64,000 nucleotides of DNA from Kribbibacterium absianum (GCF_030067705.1 NZ_JASJEX010000002.1:372001-436000), one strand, 5' to 3'. Positions 34,485-42,323 are shown, counted from the stretch's first letter. Numbers and translations are program-made. Notes: generated by a model not told the origin, from the letters alone.

Positions 34485-35249
34485 GTGGTTCTGATGACTA
34501 GCACTACGGCCTATCGAGCAGCGCGCGGGTTCGACCGCGCGGTCAACGGCGCGATCGTCCTCGCGATCGCCTGCGCGCTGCTCTTCTCGGGGTACTCGCT
34601 GTGGGATTCCTGGCGCGTGCTCCATGCTCCGGACGAGGTCAACGCCCGGCTCATGGAGTACATGGGGCCGAACGGTCCCAGCTTTCGGGAGCTTCTGGCG
34701 CTCAATCCGGATGTGGTCGCCTGGCTGCGGCTGGACGGCACCCACATCGACTACCCCGTGGTGCAGGGCGAGGACGACTTTGAGTACCTCAACAAGGACG
34801 TTTTTGGGGAGTTCGCCCCCTCCGGGAGCATCTTCCTCGGCAAGGGCGCGGCCCGGGACTTCTCCGATCCCTACTCCGTGGTGATGGGGCACCACATGGC
34901 GGAGTCAAAGATGTTCGGGGACCTGGACCTGTACCGCGACGAGGGGTTCTTCCGGGCGAACACCACCGGCACGTTGTGGCTGCCCGACCGCACGCTGCAG
35001 CTGGAGACCGTGGCCCTGCTCTCCGCGGACGCGTACGACGGCGCTCTCTACAACCTGCCGGTGACGTCGGACGGCATGGCGCGCGTGGTCTCGCGCATCG
35101 AGGGCCTGAGCGTTCACTCGCGCGGGGGCGCCCTGCGGCCGACGGACCAGCTCATCGCGCTCTCCACCTGCGCGTCGGGGTCGGCCAACGAGAGGACCGT
35201 CCTTGTCTGCCGCGTGGTGGGCGAGACGGCTGCCAGCAATAACGAGTGA
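34485..35249 (+). CDS. Class B sortase (pilus polymerase)
   Basis: A transpeptidase anchored by an N-terminal helix (NGAIVLAIACALLFSGYSLW). The catalytic triad is visible: His in VVMGHHM, Cys in ALSTCASG and Arg in ERTVLVCR. VAWLRLDGTHIDYPVVQGED and the residues after it are typical of class B enzymes. In Streptococcus pyogenes FCT-3-type loci a class B sortase together with SipA assembles the pilus, which matches the gene set here. Initiation is ambiguous among TTG 34476, GTG 34485 and ATG 34494; GTG has GAGG at the best distance. Confidence 0.9.
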   Translation: MVLMTSTTAYRAARGFDRAVNGAIVLAIACALLFSGYSLWDSWRVLHAPDEVNARLMEYMGPNGPSFRELLALNPDVVAWLRLDGTHIDYPVVQGEDDFEYLNKDVFGEFAPSGSIFLGKGAARDFSDPYSVVMGHHMAESKMFGDLDLYRDEGFFRANTTGTLWLPDRTLQLETVALLSADAYDGALYNLPVTSDGMARVVSRIEGLSVHSRGGALRPTDQLIALSTCASGSANERTVLVCRVVGETAASNNE

Positions 35250-35259
35250 GGACACAGAC

Positions 35260-36348
35260 ATGACGGTTACACGCACTACACTCCCCGCCGCTGGGTTTGC
35301 GGCCTTGCTCCGGCCTCTCCGGAGGTGTCTGGTGGCGCTCGTCCTGGCAGCGTGCGCGTTGGTCGCGGTGCCAGGGCTCGCCCAGGCCGCGCCTTACAAC
35401 ACGACGGCCACCGTGCCCGTCACGGTGACGTACGAGAGCGACACGACGCCCGACGTGCGGTCGCCCGCATGCACCGTTGTGCTCACGCCCGAGGACGGGA
35501 GGCCCGGCGACGCGCAGACGCTCACGGTGACGCCGGCGCAGACCCAGGACTTCCGCGGCGAGGGCTCGGGCTCCTTCTCGGTGGAGCTGCCGGGGCTCGG
35601 GACCTATGAGTACACGCTGAAGCAGACCACGGCGGCCCAGAACGGCTGGACGCTGGACGCGGCCGTGTACGACGTGACGATTCAGGTGCTTCGCGACGAA
35701 GCCACCGACCAGCCCCGCGTCATCGTGCGCATCATGAAGGACGGGGCGAAGTTCGACGCGGCGGAGTTCGCCAATCGCTACGCGGCCGCGTGGCCTGAGG
35801 GTCGCACGCCCGCCGTCAAGGCTCACAAGGCCCTCGGCGTGAAGCGTGGCGGCGCGGTGACGGACGAGAAGGCGGACCTCGCAGCCGGCGCGTACACCTT
35901 CCAGTTGAAGGATGCCGCTGGCGCGGTGGTGGCCACCGCAACGAACGACGCCAGCGGCTTGGTCGCGTTCGCGCCGCTCGTCCACGACAAGACGGGCGTG
36001 TACCGCTACACGCTCTCCGAGGTCAAGGGCACAGACGCGAACACGGAGTACGACGAGCGGACCGTCGGGGTGGCGGTCACCGTGACCGACGACGGTGAAG
36101 GCGGCCTCGTGGGCACCGTGGCTTACGACGGTTCCGGGCAGCCGCCCACGTTCCAGAACTTCCTGCTGAAGGTGGGCGACCCCGGTGCTGTGGTGAGGCC
36201 GTCGGGTGGCACGTCGTTCCGGGGCTTCGGAGGCACTCCCACCACGGGCGACCCGCTGACGGACAGCTTCCTGTATCTGGCTCTGGGGGCGCTCGTGGCG
36301 CTCACGGCTGCTCTGGTCGTGCGCAAGGTGCGTGCGCAGGAGGCTTGA
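35260..36348 (+). CDS. Second pilin / FctA-like surface protein
   Basis: A 362-residue surface protein with a signal peptide (ALVLAACALVAVPGLAQAA), two FctA-type pilin domains (YEYTLKQTTAAQNGWTLDAA and YRYTLSEVKGTDANTEYDER contain the conserved Tyr-x-Tyr-x-(Leu)-x-(Glu/Gln) strand), a Gly-rich linker, TPTTG as the closest to a canonical sorting motif, and a membrane helix with the basic end RKVRAQEA. It is probably the accessory or basal subunit that is attached to the wall. The ATG at 35260 follows GTGAGGA. Confidence 0.85.
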   Translation: MTVTRTTLPAAGFAALLRPLRRCLVALVLAACALVAVPGLAQAAPYNTTATVPVTVTYESDTTPDVRSPACTVVLTPEDGRPGDAQTLTVTPAQTQDFRGEGSGSFSVELPGLGTYEYTLKQTTAAQNGWTLDAAVYDVTIQVLRDEATDQPRVIVRIMKDGAKFDAAEFANRYAAAWPEGRTPAVKAHKALGVKRGGAVTDEKADLAAGAYTFQLKDAAGAVVATATNDASGLVAFAPLVHDKTGVYRYTLSEVKGTDANTEYDERTVGVAVTVTDDGEGGLVGTVAYDGSGQPPTFQNFLLKVGDPGAVVRPSGGTSFRGFGGTPTTGDPLTDSFLYLALGALVALTAALVVRKVRAQEA

Positions 36349-36423
36349 CCGGCCAGCGACGAAGTGAAGCGAGAGCGGCGCCTTGGCAGGTCCGGGGCGC
36401 CGCTTGTGGCAGATTGAGGCGCT

Positions 36424-36723
36424 ATGTACGACCGAGAAACACGCCAGACCGCACTGGACGTGATGGATGCGATGGGCGGCGAGCCCACACAGCAGGTCGC
36501 CAAGCGACTGGGGCTCCCGCTGACGACCCTGCGGCGATGGGCGAGGGAGCGGGCGGCCGGCAAGGAGCCGGTGCGCTCCTCGACGCGTGAGATGCGCCCG
36601 CGGGAGCCGTTGGAGAACCATTCGCGCACGGAGCTCATCGCGCGGGTGCAGGAGCTTGAGGTGCAGAACGCCGTGCTCGAACGCCGCGTGGAGACGCTCG
36701 AGCGGCAAGCCGGGCTGGAGTGA
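36424..36723 (+). CDS. Small helix-turn-helix plus coiled-coil protein
   Basis: A 99-residue protein: residues 1-45 form a helix-turn-helix like that in IS3 OrfA-type transposase subunits (QQVAKRLGLPLTTLRRWARE), and 60-98 form a leucine-zipper-like coiled coil (ELIARVQELEVQNAVLERRV). No adjoining OrfB or inverted repeats are seen, so it may be a remnant of an insertion sequence or a domesticated regulator of the pilus locus. The start lacks a strong ribosome binding site. Confidence 0.6.
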   Translation: MYDRETRQTALDVMDAMGGEPTQQVAKRLGLPLTTLRRWARERAAGKEPVRSSTREMRPREPLENHSRTELIARVQELEVQNAVLERRVETLERQAGLE

Positions 36724-36739
36724 GGCGAACCCGTCCCGC

Positions 36740-37075
36740 GGACGCTTCGGAGAGAGCCGTTTGTCCACGCTTGGACGCTCGGGAGAGAGCCGTTTGTCCG
36801 CGCTCCTCGCGCGGCCGGTTGCGGGGAAACGATTCCGCACAAGACAAGGGCGCCCGTTGCGGGGAAACGACGCCCGCGTGCCGCCCGTGCGCGCATGGCC
36901 CGGGAAGGCGCCCTTGTGGGGAAACGGTCCCCCGCAAAGGAGGGGAGCCCGTTGCGGGGAACCGCTGGACGCTTGGGAGAGAGCCGTTTGTCCACGCTCC
37001 AGCGGGCCGGAGCGTGGACAAATCGCTTTGACCGAAGCGTCCAACCCCGGACAAATCGCTTTGACCGAAGCGTCC
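36740..37075. repeat. Composite of family B and family C repeats
   Basis: Family B units occur forward at 36740-36769, about 36773-36802 and 36967-36996, and inverted at about 37013-37042 and 37047-37075. Between them (36828-36962) lie four family C-type TTG(C/T)GGGGAA blocks (the last one diverged). This fills most of the 459-base gap after the helix-turn-helix gene. No gene is seen there. Confidence 0.85.
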
Positions 37076-37182
37076 ACGCCGCTCGCGTTCTGGTGTTTCA
37101 CTTGTCGGGTCGCTCGGCCGTTCCTTGATGTGGGCACATTTATCGATGTGAAAACGCCCGACCTTCAAGGAGATGGCTCGTC

Positions 37183-37464
37183 ATGGTCGAGAACGAGAAC
37201 AAGAACATCCAGATCCCCCGCAACGAGATCGCCATTGCCGGCTTCATCTGCGCGCTCGTCGCGCTGTGCCTGTGCTGGGTGCCGGGTCTTTGCTGGTGCG
37301 CGTGGGCGGCCGGCGTGGTGCTGAGCGCCATCGGCTACTTCATGGCCGACCAGGGCTATGGCCCTCTCGGCAAGGGCTACGCCGCTGCCGGCCTGATCAT
37401 CAGCCTGTGCAGCCTCGTCGCGCTGATTCTCTGCAATTACGTGTGGGTCGTTCGTATGTGGTAG
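37183..37464 (+). CDS. Small membrane protein (DUF4190-like)
   Basis: A 93-residue protein with three hydrophobic helices: IAGFICALVALCLCWVPGLC, CAWAAGVVLSAIGYFM and AAAGLIISLCSLVALILC. The arrangement resembles DUF4190-type proteins. It has a Cys/Trp-rich first loop. Function unknown. The ATG at 37183 has AAGGAG about 12 bases upstream; an out-of-frame ATG lies in between. Confidence 0.7.
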   Translation: MVENENKNIQIPRNEIAIAGFICALVALCLCWVPGLCWCAWAAGVVLSAIGYFMADQGYGPLGKGYAAAGLIISLCSLVALILCNYVWVVRMW

Positions 37465-37490
37465 GAACCAGAAAGCTGAGCTGGTAACCT

Positions 37491-37528
37491 ACGCGGCCTT
37501 GAGGGTACAGTGACCTTCAAAGCCGCGT
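37491..37528 (+). terminator. Hairpin between membrane-protein gene and rubredoxin gene
   Basis: ACGCGGC (37491-37497) pairs with GCCGCGT (37522-37528), with inner TTGA/TCAA and GGT/ACC pairs. No T run follows, so its terminator role is weak. Confidence 0.45.
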
Positions 37529-37567
37529 CATCATGACGCGGGTCATGAGAGGATCAAAGGAGTCACC

Positions 37568-37711
37568 ATGGCTGACGACAAGCAGTACACCTTCCGCTGC
37601 ACCGTTTGCGGCTACGAGGTCACCATCGACGAGCCGGAGCTTCCGGAGGACTACGTGTGCCCCGTGTGCGGCGTGGGCCCCGAGCTCTTCGAGCTGGTCG
37701 AGGAGGACTAG
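37568..37711 (+). CDS. Rubredoxin
   Basis: A 47-residue iron-binding electron carrier. The iron ligands are C11-T-V-C14 and C31-P-V-C34, followed by GVGPELFEL, all typical of rubredoxin. The first residues are MADDKQYTFRCTVCGYEV. The start follows AAAGGAG. It stands as a single gene, upstream of a family A hairpin and ssrA. In anaerobes it usually serves oxygen and superoxide defence with flavoproteins; the flavin reductase-like protein at 26754 is one possible partner. Confidence 0.93.
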   Translation: MADDKQYTFRCTVCGYEVTIDEPELPEDYVCPVCGVGPELFELVEED

Positions 37712-37716
37712 TTTCC

Positions 37717-37789
37717 TGCAAAAGGGGACGGAGCACTATTGCAGGTAGTTGCGGAATGCATCTGCAAAATGGCCCCGTCCCCATTTGCA
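37717..37789. repeat. Family A-like split inverted repeat between rubredoxin and ssrA
   Basis: TGCAAAAGGGGACGG (37717-37731) faces CCGTCCCCATTTGCA (37775-37789) with one mismatch and a 43-base loop. It starts six bases after the rubredoxin stop. Confidence 0.8.
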
Positions 37790-37815
37790 TGGTAAGCTGG
37801 TGAGCGCTTCATCAA

Positions 37816-38185
37816 GGGGGCGACTGGTTTCGACTGGATGGCCCTGAGGCAGGAAGCAGGCCGTGGTCTCCTCGCCACGTTAAACAGGGGTCCCGTCAAA
37901 TTGAATTGACGACAACGAATTCTCTGGGGCTTACGCCCTCGCTGCTTAGTCTTAACTAACCAGCGCGCTTGACGCGGGAGCACTCCCGACCCGCGCCGAG
38001 TGTCATCTGAGGGAGATGCGGATCTGGACGTCGTTGGTATGCCAGGTCCTAAGACCGAACCAACTCGGACGGAGTCGTTGGGCCACCGTACCCGCTCCGT
38101 CTAAAACCCGAATCGGTGGCTGAGCCTGGAGATGCCTGCCAGGGGGTTATGTAGGACCGGAGTTCGATTCTCCGCGCCTCCACCA
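37816..38185 (+). ncRNA. ssrA: Transfer-messenger RNA
   Basis: Rescues stalled ribosomes together with SmpB. The 5' end GGGGGCGACTGGTTTCGAC and the 3' end TTCGATTCTCCGCGCCTCC plus encoded ACCA form the tRNA-like domain, with GGGGGCG pairing CGCCTCC. The tag frame reads DDNEFSGAYALAA and ends with TAG at 37947-37949; the exact resume codon just before is not certain. Pseudoknot-rich sequence follows to 38140. The length of 370 bases is normal. The 3' end is a classic integration site for mobile DNA. Confidence 0.97.
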
Positions 38186-38257
38186 CCTGAGAACGGGGCG
38201 GACTGCTCGAGATGAGCGGTTCGCCCTTTTCTGTGGCTCGCGGAGCGCGGGCGGTGG

Positions 38258-38640
38258 TTGGGTTTGCAAATGCAACGCTGTCGCCGCCACAGGCGGCCGT
38301 TGGGTTTGCGATTGCAACGCCATCGCCGGCGCATGCCGGTTGCGCTTGCAAATGCAACGCTATCGTTGGCGCGTGGGGTACTTTGGCTTGCAAATGCAAC
38401 GGTATCGCCCGCGCATGCGGCCATTGGGTTTGCGAATACAACGCCATCGCCGGCGCATGCCAGTTGCGCTTGCAAATGCAACGTTATCGCCCTTCCGGAC
38501 GCCCGTTGCGCTTGTGAATGCAATACAAACCAAAGGTGGTTGCGATGCTGAATCGCCCACCTGCGACGATGCCGCATTTGATGCGCGCGCGGCGCTTTGA
38601 CTTGCGAATACAATGCTATCGCCGGCGCGCGGCCGCTCGT
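38258..38640. repeat. Family D tandem array (about 42-base units) after ssrA
   Basis: About seven degenerate units of 39-43 bases follow each other. Each has a core like TTGCGCTTGCAAATGCAACG, then a TATCGCC-like block and a variable GC-rich end. After the units, a 62-base block (38537-38598) contains a hairpin (AGGTGG, GCGAT / ATCGC, CCACCT; 38534-38562) that recurs at 41031-41092. This is not a CRISPR array: the spacers are too short and related. Confidence 0.8.
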
Positions 38641-38777
38641 CGCTGGCGCTCGCGAGCAACTCCTGCAAGGCGGACGTGCTCGTGGGCGTCGACTCCGCGG
38701 TCGGCGCAGAAGGCTCGGGCTGCGGAAAACGGTTCGCACAAATGAGCCCCGGCCCTGAGCGCCGCGTCCGCGCGCGA

Positions 38778-40487
38778 TTAGAAGTACCTGCGCAGGTGTG
38801 CCCGCAGCTCCGGGTCCACCACGTAGATGTGCGTGCCGTAGATGCCACGCGTCAGCAGCACGTAGTAGATGTTGCGGATGAACGCGTCGAGCTCCTCCTG
38901 CGTGGCCCCGTCCCTGCCCGTGGAGTCGTAATAGTGGACCCGGTCGCAGGCGATCGCGCCCGTCCTCGCGTCCAGCCGGGCATCCGGGGCGATGATCACA
39001 TAGGCGTAGCTCAGGTCATAGCCCTGGGTGGAATGAATGCACCCCACCTCGTGCGCGTAGAAGGGGTCCTCAAGGCCGAGCGCGACCCACGCGTCGTTGG
39101 TGCTGTTCCAGCGAAGGTCGATGTGGCCCAGCTCGAAGTCGTGGCCTTCAAAATGAAGGCCGGGCCGGGGGTTCTCGTCCGGACGAGTGACCCACGGCCA
39201 GCCAAATCCGGCCGCCATGCGTGTGAGGTCGTGGCGCTCCCAGGTGTCCTGGAACGAGTCGTAGAAGTCGTCGAAGTCATCGTGGAGCACCAGCTCATAG
39301 TCCCCGAAGTCGCGCGGCTCCGGGTCGCGCCCGTTCAGCACGTCCATGACATAGCGCACGTACTCCCTGCCGCCCTTCACGCGCATTTGGGTCGTGAGCG
39401 TGATGGGGTTCCTGGTTGCAAGCCCGAGCCGGTCGCTCATCTGCTCCGGCGTGATGCAATTGGGGCCGATGGCCTGCAGGGGGTCGTAGAAAAGGACGGC
39501 CAGCTTCGCCTGGCTCAGCGCCCAGTCCAGCTGCGTGGCGTCCGCGTCGAGCCCCAGAGCGTCGCAGGCGTTCCGATAGTTCTTCCTCTGCCGGCCGAGG
39601 TTCTTTCTCTGCTTGAGCTTGTGCGCCTCGTCCACCAGCAGCACGTCGATGCTCTTCACGTCCGCGGACACGAAGCCGTACCGGGGGTTCTTGAGGTCGA
39701 AGGGGCTGATGACGTCCTTCTTGCGCAGGCCGGCCACGGTGCCGAGCGAATCCCGCAGGGTCGTCCGCACGGAGGTGACGGGCTCGAGCAGCTTGACGTT
39801 GAGGTCGTGGTAGCGGGGGTCGTCCTTGAGCATCTTCATGAGATGGACCGCCAGGACGGTCTTTCCGGTGCCCGGTGTCCCCTCGATGACGATGGGGCGC
39901 TTCTCGGAGTCGTCCGCCTTGATGGCCTCCATGATCCGGCGAAGCGCGTCGTACTGGTCGAGCGTCAGGCTTTTGTAGGGGCTGTACTTGAATACGTCCG
40001 AGTCCTCGATGCGCGAGAGCGGGTTCTCGGCGATGCCCCTGTCGCGCAGGTCCTGCCAGAGCGCCTCGAACATCTCGCCGTACTCGGCCTTCGAGAAGTA
40101 GTTCGTGTCCTCGAGCCCGTTGTTCCGGTTGGTCACGCGGTAACGGCCGTCGGCGTGCAGGCAGCCGATGAGGCGGTGCTCGTAGTCAACGGCCGCCGAC
40201 GTGTTGAGCTCGTCGTTGAAGATGAAGGTGGCCTGGTCGAAGCGCCTCTTCCGCTTGCTCTTCGCGTGCTGGAGCATGCGCCGGTAGGCGTTCGTGGTCT
40301 GCCCCACGTAGGCGTCTCTGTCTCCGGTGAGGATGTAGACCACGGGCCAGTCGACGATCTTGTCCTCACCGATGGTTGCGACTTCAATGGCTTGAGGCGT
40401 GCCGGGACGGAAGGGCGACGTCTCGAGACGAAACGGCGCGCCCTGGGGCACCTGGGCGTGCGTCGCCGTGGGCACGGTGCGCCTCAT
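38778..40487 (-). CDS. GIY-YIG nuclease domain fused to DUF2075 ATPase/helicase
   Basis: A 569-residue fusion. Residues 48-125 form a GIY-YIG endonuclease domain (VVYIL at 49-53, AYVGQT at 59-64, Arg69/70, Glu103 in YEHRL, Asn120). Residues 195-569 are a DUF2075 superfamily-1-like ATPase with Walker A GTPGTGKT (203-210) and Walker B DVLLVDEAHK (281-290), plus a C-terminal HSTQGYDLSYAYVII segment like helicase motif V. The open frame runs far upstream, but the ATG at 40487 overlaps the MazG-like stop as ATGA and has GGAG before it. Such fusions occur in defence islands; the role here is inferred. Confidence 0.85.
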   Translation of the reverse strand: MRRTVPTATHAQVPQGAPFRLETSPFRPGTPQAIEVATIGEDKIVDWPVVYILTGDRDAYVGQTTNAYRRMLQHAKSKRKRRFDQATFIFNDELNTSAAVDYEHRLIGCLHADGRYRVTNRNNGLEDTNYFSKAEYGEMFEALWQDLRDRGIAENPLSRIEDSDVFKYSPYKSLTLDQYDALRRIMEAIKADDSEKRPIVIEGTPGTGKTVLAVHLMKMLKDDPRYHDLNVKLLEPVTSVRTTLRDSLGTVAGLRKKDVISPFDLKNPRYGFVSADVKSIDVLLVDEAHKLKQRKNLGRQRKNYRNACDALGLDADATQLDWALSQAKLAVLFYDPLQAIGPNCITPEQMSDRLGLATRNPITLTTQMRVKGGREYVRYVMDVLNGRDPEPRDFGDYELVLHDDFDDFYDSFQDTWERHDLTRMAAGFGWPWVTRPDENPRPGLHFEGHDFELGHIDLRWNSTNDAWVALGLEDPFYAHEVGCIHSTQGYDLSYAYVIIAPDARLDARTGAIACDRVHYYDSTGRDGATQEELDAFIRNIYYVLLTRGIYGTHIYVVDPELRAHLRRYF

Positions 40488-40834
40488 TCCGCGCTCCATT
40501 TCCGCGCGTTGCCCCGGGCCTTCTCGGTGGGGTAGCGGCGCCCGTTGCGGGCGAGCTTGTCGGCCATGATCGTCGGCGCGTCGACGCCGAGAGCGTCCGC
40601 GAGATAGACGCAGTAGAGCAGGACGTCCGCCAGCTCGTCGACCGTCTCGGCACGGCGGTCCTCGCGCTGCAGGTCCGCGCCCGACCACTGGAAGGTCTCG
40701 AGCAGCTCGCCGGCCTCGATGGCAATGGACGCCGCGAGGTCTTTCGGGTTGTGGAACTGCGCCCAGTCGCGCTCGTCGCGGAACCGGCGCGCGAGGGCGA
40801 GCGCCTCCGAGAAGCCCGTGTCCTGCTCCGGCAT
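40484..40834 (-). CDS. MazG-like nucleotide pyrophosphohydrolase
   Basis: A 116-residue all-alpha NTP pyrophosphatase. The metal-binding motif is IAIEAGELLETFQW (ExxE) and ETVDELADVLLYC (ExxD). This small single-domain type hydrolyses non-canonical or deoxy-NTPs. It lies upstream of the GIY-YIG/DUF2075 gene with a 4-base ATGA overlap, so both are made together. The start has a strong AAGGAGG. Cleaving nucleotides plus a nuclease-ATPase would fit an antiphage pair, but that is inference. Confidence 0.88.
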   Translation of the reverse strand: MPEQDTGFSEALALARRFRDERDWAQFHNPKDLAASIAIEAGELLETFQWSGADLQREDRRAETVDELADVLLYCVYLADALGVDAPTIMADKLARNGRRYPTEKARGNARKWSAE

Positions 40835-40907
40835 GCAGCCTCCTTGCTGGGGTTGTTGGGAAACAGTCTAACCAGGACCGCCGCGCGATGGTCCAGAGGC
40901 CCGCGCG

Positions 40908-41110
40908 TGTGGCAGTTGGGTTTGCGATTGCAACGCTACGCCTCTCGCGGGCGCCGGTTGGGTTTGCGATTGCAACGCTACGGCTCCCACGGGCGCCGGT
41001 TGGGTTTGCGAATACAACACAAGCCAACGCTGGTTGCGATGCTGAATCTCCCACCTGCGACGATGCCGCATTTGATGTGCGCACGGCGCTTTGGATTGCG
41101 AATGCAGCGC
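40908..41110. repeat. Family D array on the far side of the MazG/GIY-YIG cassette
   Basis: Three units with GTTGGGTTTGCGA(T/A)T(G/A)CAAC lie at 40915-41020, followed by a block at 41031-41092 that matches 38537-38598 with 3 mismatches in 62 bases in the same orientation. The rest of the 361-base gap before the TatD-like gene holds no gene. Confidence 0.8.
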
Positions 41111-41195
41111 AAACTCCGTCCCCGGCGGCCGCACGGCCCCTCCCGCCGGCGTTTGCTCCACAATGGCGAGGCACACGCCGACGAAAGGGGCCCGG

Positions 41196-42176
41196 ATGCC
41201 TGCTCTGCTCGACACGCTTGCGCAAGGCGAGCTGTTCCACACCAAGAAGGGGCGCCCGGTGGCGTGCCCGCGGGCGCTGGCTCCCATTGCGGACACCCAC
41301 GGGCACCTGACGGTGTTCCGGCAGCACGACCCGGCGCTCGCGATCGCCCGGGCGGCGCTGGCGGGCGTGCGGTTGATGGCCGTGCCGCTGGACCCGACGG
41401 AGGACGCGAAGGACCCGGCGGCGTCGGCGGAGCAGATGGACGCCTGGGTCCGAGAAGCCCGCGAGGCGCTGGCCGTCGCGGCGGACGCGGGCGTGGAGCC
41501 CCCGGCGTTCTCGGACGTGCCGCCGCTGGTGGACAACGTTTGGACGCTGGCCGGCGTTCACCCCTACGGAGCTGGGGATTTGTTGGCGGACCCGTCGCGC
41601 TGGGACGCGCTGCTCGCGTTCCTTGAGCAGCCGCGGTGCCTGGGGATCGGCGAGATCGGCCTGGACTATCACTGCGATGTGCCGCGGGAGGTCCAGATCG
41701 AGGCGTTCCGCCGGCAGCTGGCGCTGGCCGTGGAGCGCGACCTGCCCGTCGAGCTGCACCTGCGCGACGCCGACGACGACCCTGCGGCGCTCGCCCACGC
41801 GGATGCGCTGGCCGTGATGGACGAGACGGGGCTGCCCGCCGCCGGTGTGGACCTGCACTGCTTCACGAGCGGGCCGGCGGTGCTGCGCCCGTTCGCGGAG
41901 CGTGGCTGCTTCATCGCGTTCGGCGGGGCGATGACGTTCAAGAACAGCGAGGACATCCGCGACGCGATGCTCAGCTGCCCGGTGGGACAGCTGCTCTCCG
42001 AGACGGACTCGCCGTACCTGGCGCCCATGCCGCTGCGCGGCCAGGAATGCGAGCCGGCGATGGTGGCGCTCACCGTGGCCGCGATGGAGGAGCTGCGGGC
42101 GGACGCAGGCCTGGACGAGCCGCGCGCCACAGCCGCCGCTCTCTGGGCCAACGCGAACCGCTTCCTCGGCCGATAA
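41196..42176 (+). CDS. TatD-family metal-dependent hydrolase
   Basis: A 326-residue amidohydrolase-fold protein of the TatD DNase family. Metal ligands are visible: HGH in IADTHGHLT, Glu in GIGEIGLDYH, His in VELHLRDAD, His in DLHCFTSG and Asp in SETDSPYLAPMP. It is longer than the usual 260 residues because of an N-terminal segment and an insertion between residues 65 and 110 (AEQMDAWVREAREAL). The ATG at 41196 follows GAAAGGGG and starts after the family D array; the upstream open frame is repeat sequence. Confidence 0.88.
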   Translation: MPALLDTLAQGELFHTKKGRPVACPRALAPIADTHGHLTVFRQHDPALAIARAALAGVRLMAVPLDPTEDAKDPAASAEQMDAWVREAREALAVAADAGVEPPAFSDVPPLVDNVWTLAGVHPYGAGDLLADPSRWDALLAFLEQPRCLGIGEIGLDYHCDVPREVQIEAFRRQLALAVERDLPVELHLRDADDDPAALAHADALAVMDETGLPAAGVDLHCFTSGPAVLRPFAERGCFIAFGGAMTFKNSEDIRDAMLSCPVGQLLSETDSPYLAPMPLRGQECEPAMVALTVAAMEELRADAGLDEPRATAAALWANANRFLGR

Positions 42177-42188
42177 CTCCAGCAACCG

Positions 42189-42222
42189 CGTGACAAAGGG
42201 GTCAGAGCCTTTTGTCACGTTT
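42189..42222 (+). terminator. Terminator-like hairpin after the TatD-family gene
   Basis: CGTGACAAAGG (42189-42199) pairs with CCTTTTGTCACG (42208-42219) with one bulged base, followed by TTT. Its GGGGTC core is similar in design to family A repeats. Confidence 0.65.
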
Positions 42223-42277
42223 GAAAGATTATGTGACGGCGGCCGTCCGAGGTGCTAGGATGGCCGACTGTCAATGA

Positions 42278-42323
42278 GCAGTCGCGACGACGTGGCGTAG
42301 GTCCAATTGGCCGCCGCGACTGC
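42278..42323 (+). promoter_or_regulatory. Leader hairpin upstream of the MFS exporter gene
   Basis: GCAGTCGCG (42278-42286) can pair with CGCGACTGC (42315-42323), enclosing GGCG/CGCC. It lies 44 bases before the start codon. A possible promoter TGTGAC with TAGGAT sits just upstream. Confidence 0.4.

Noticed and set aside
36424-36723. A complete IS3-family insertion sequence
   Set aside because: Only an OrfA-like helix-turn-helix protein is present; no OrfB with a DDE core and no terminal inverted repeats were found around it.
38258-38640. CRISPR array after ssrA
   Set aside because: Units are 39-43 bases with degenerate cores and related, very short intervals; there is no constant repeat and no unique spacers of 30 or more bases.
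41091-41195. Longer N-terminus for the TatD-family protein
   Set aside because: These codons fall in family D-like repeat sequence, and a good ribosome site precedes the ATG at 41196.
38778-42218. A single 1146-codon minus-strand gene covering the GIY-YIG region and beyond
   Set aside because: Only the part up to 40487 encodes recognisable domains. The upstream part is the complement of the TatD-family gene, repeats and the MazG-like gene, and an ATGA overlap marks the true start.
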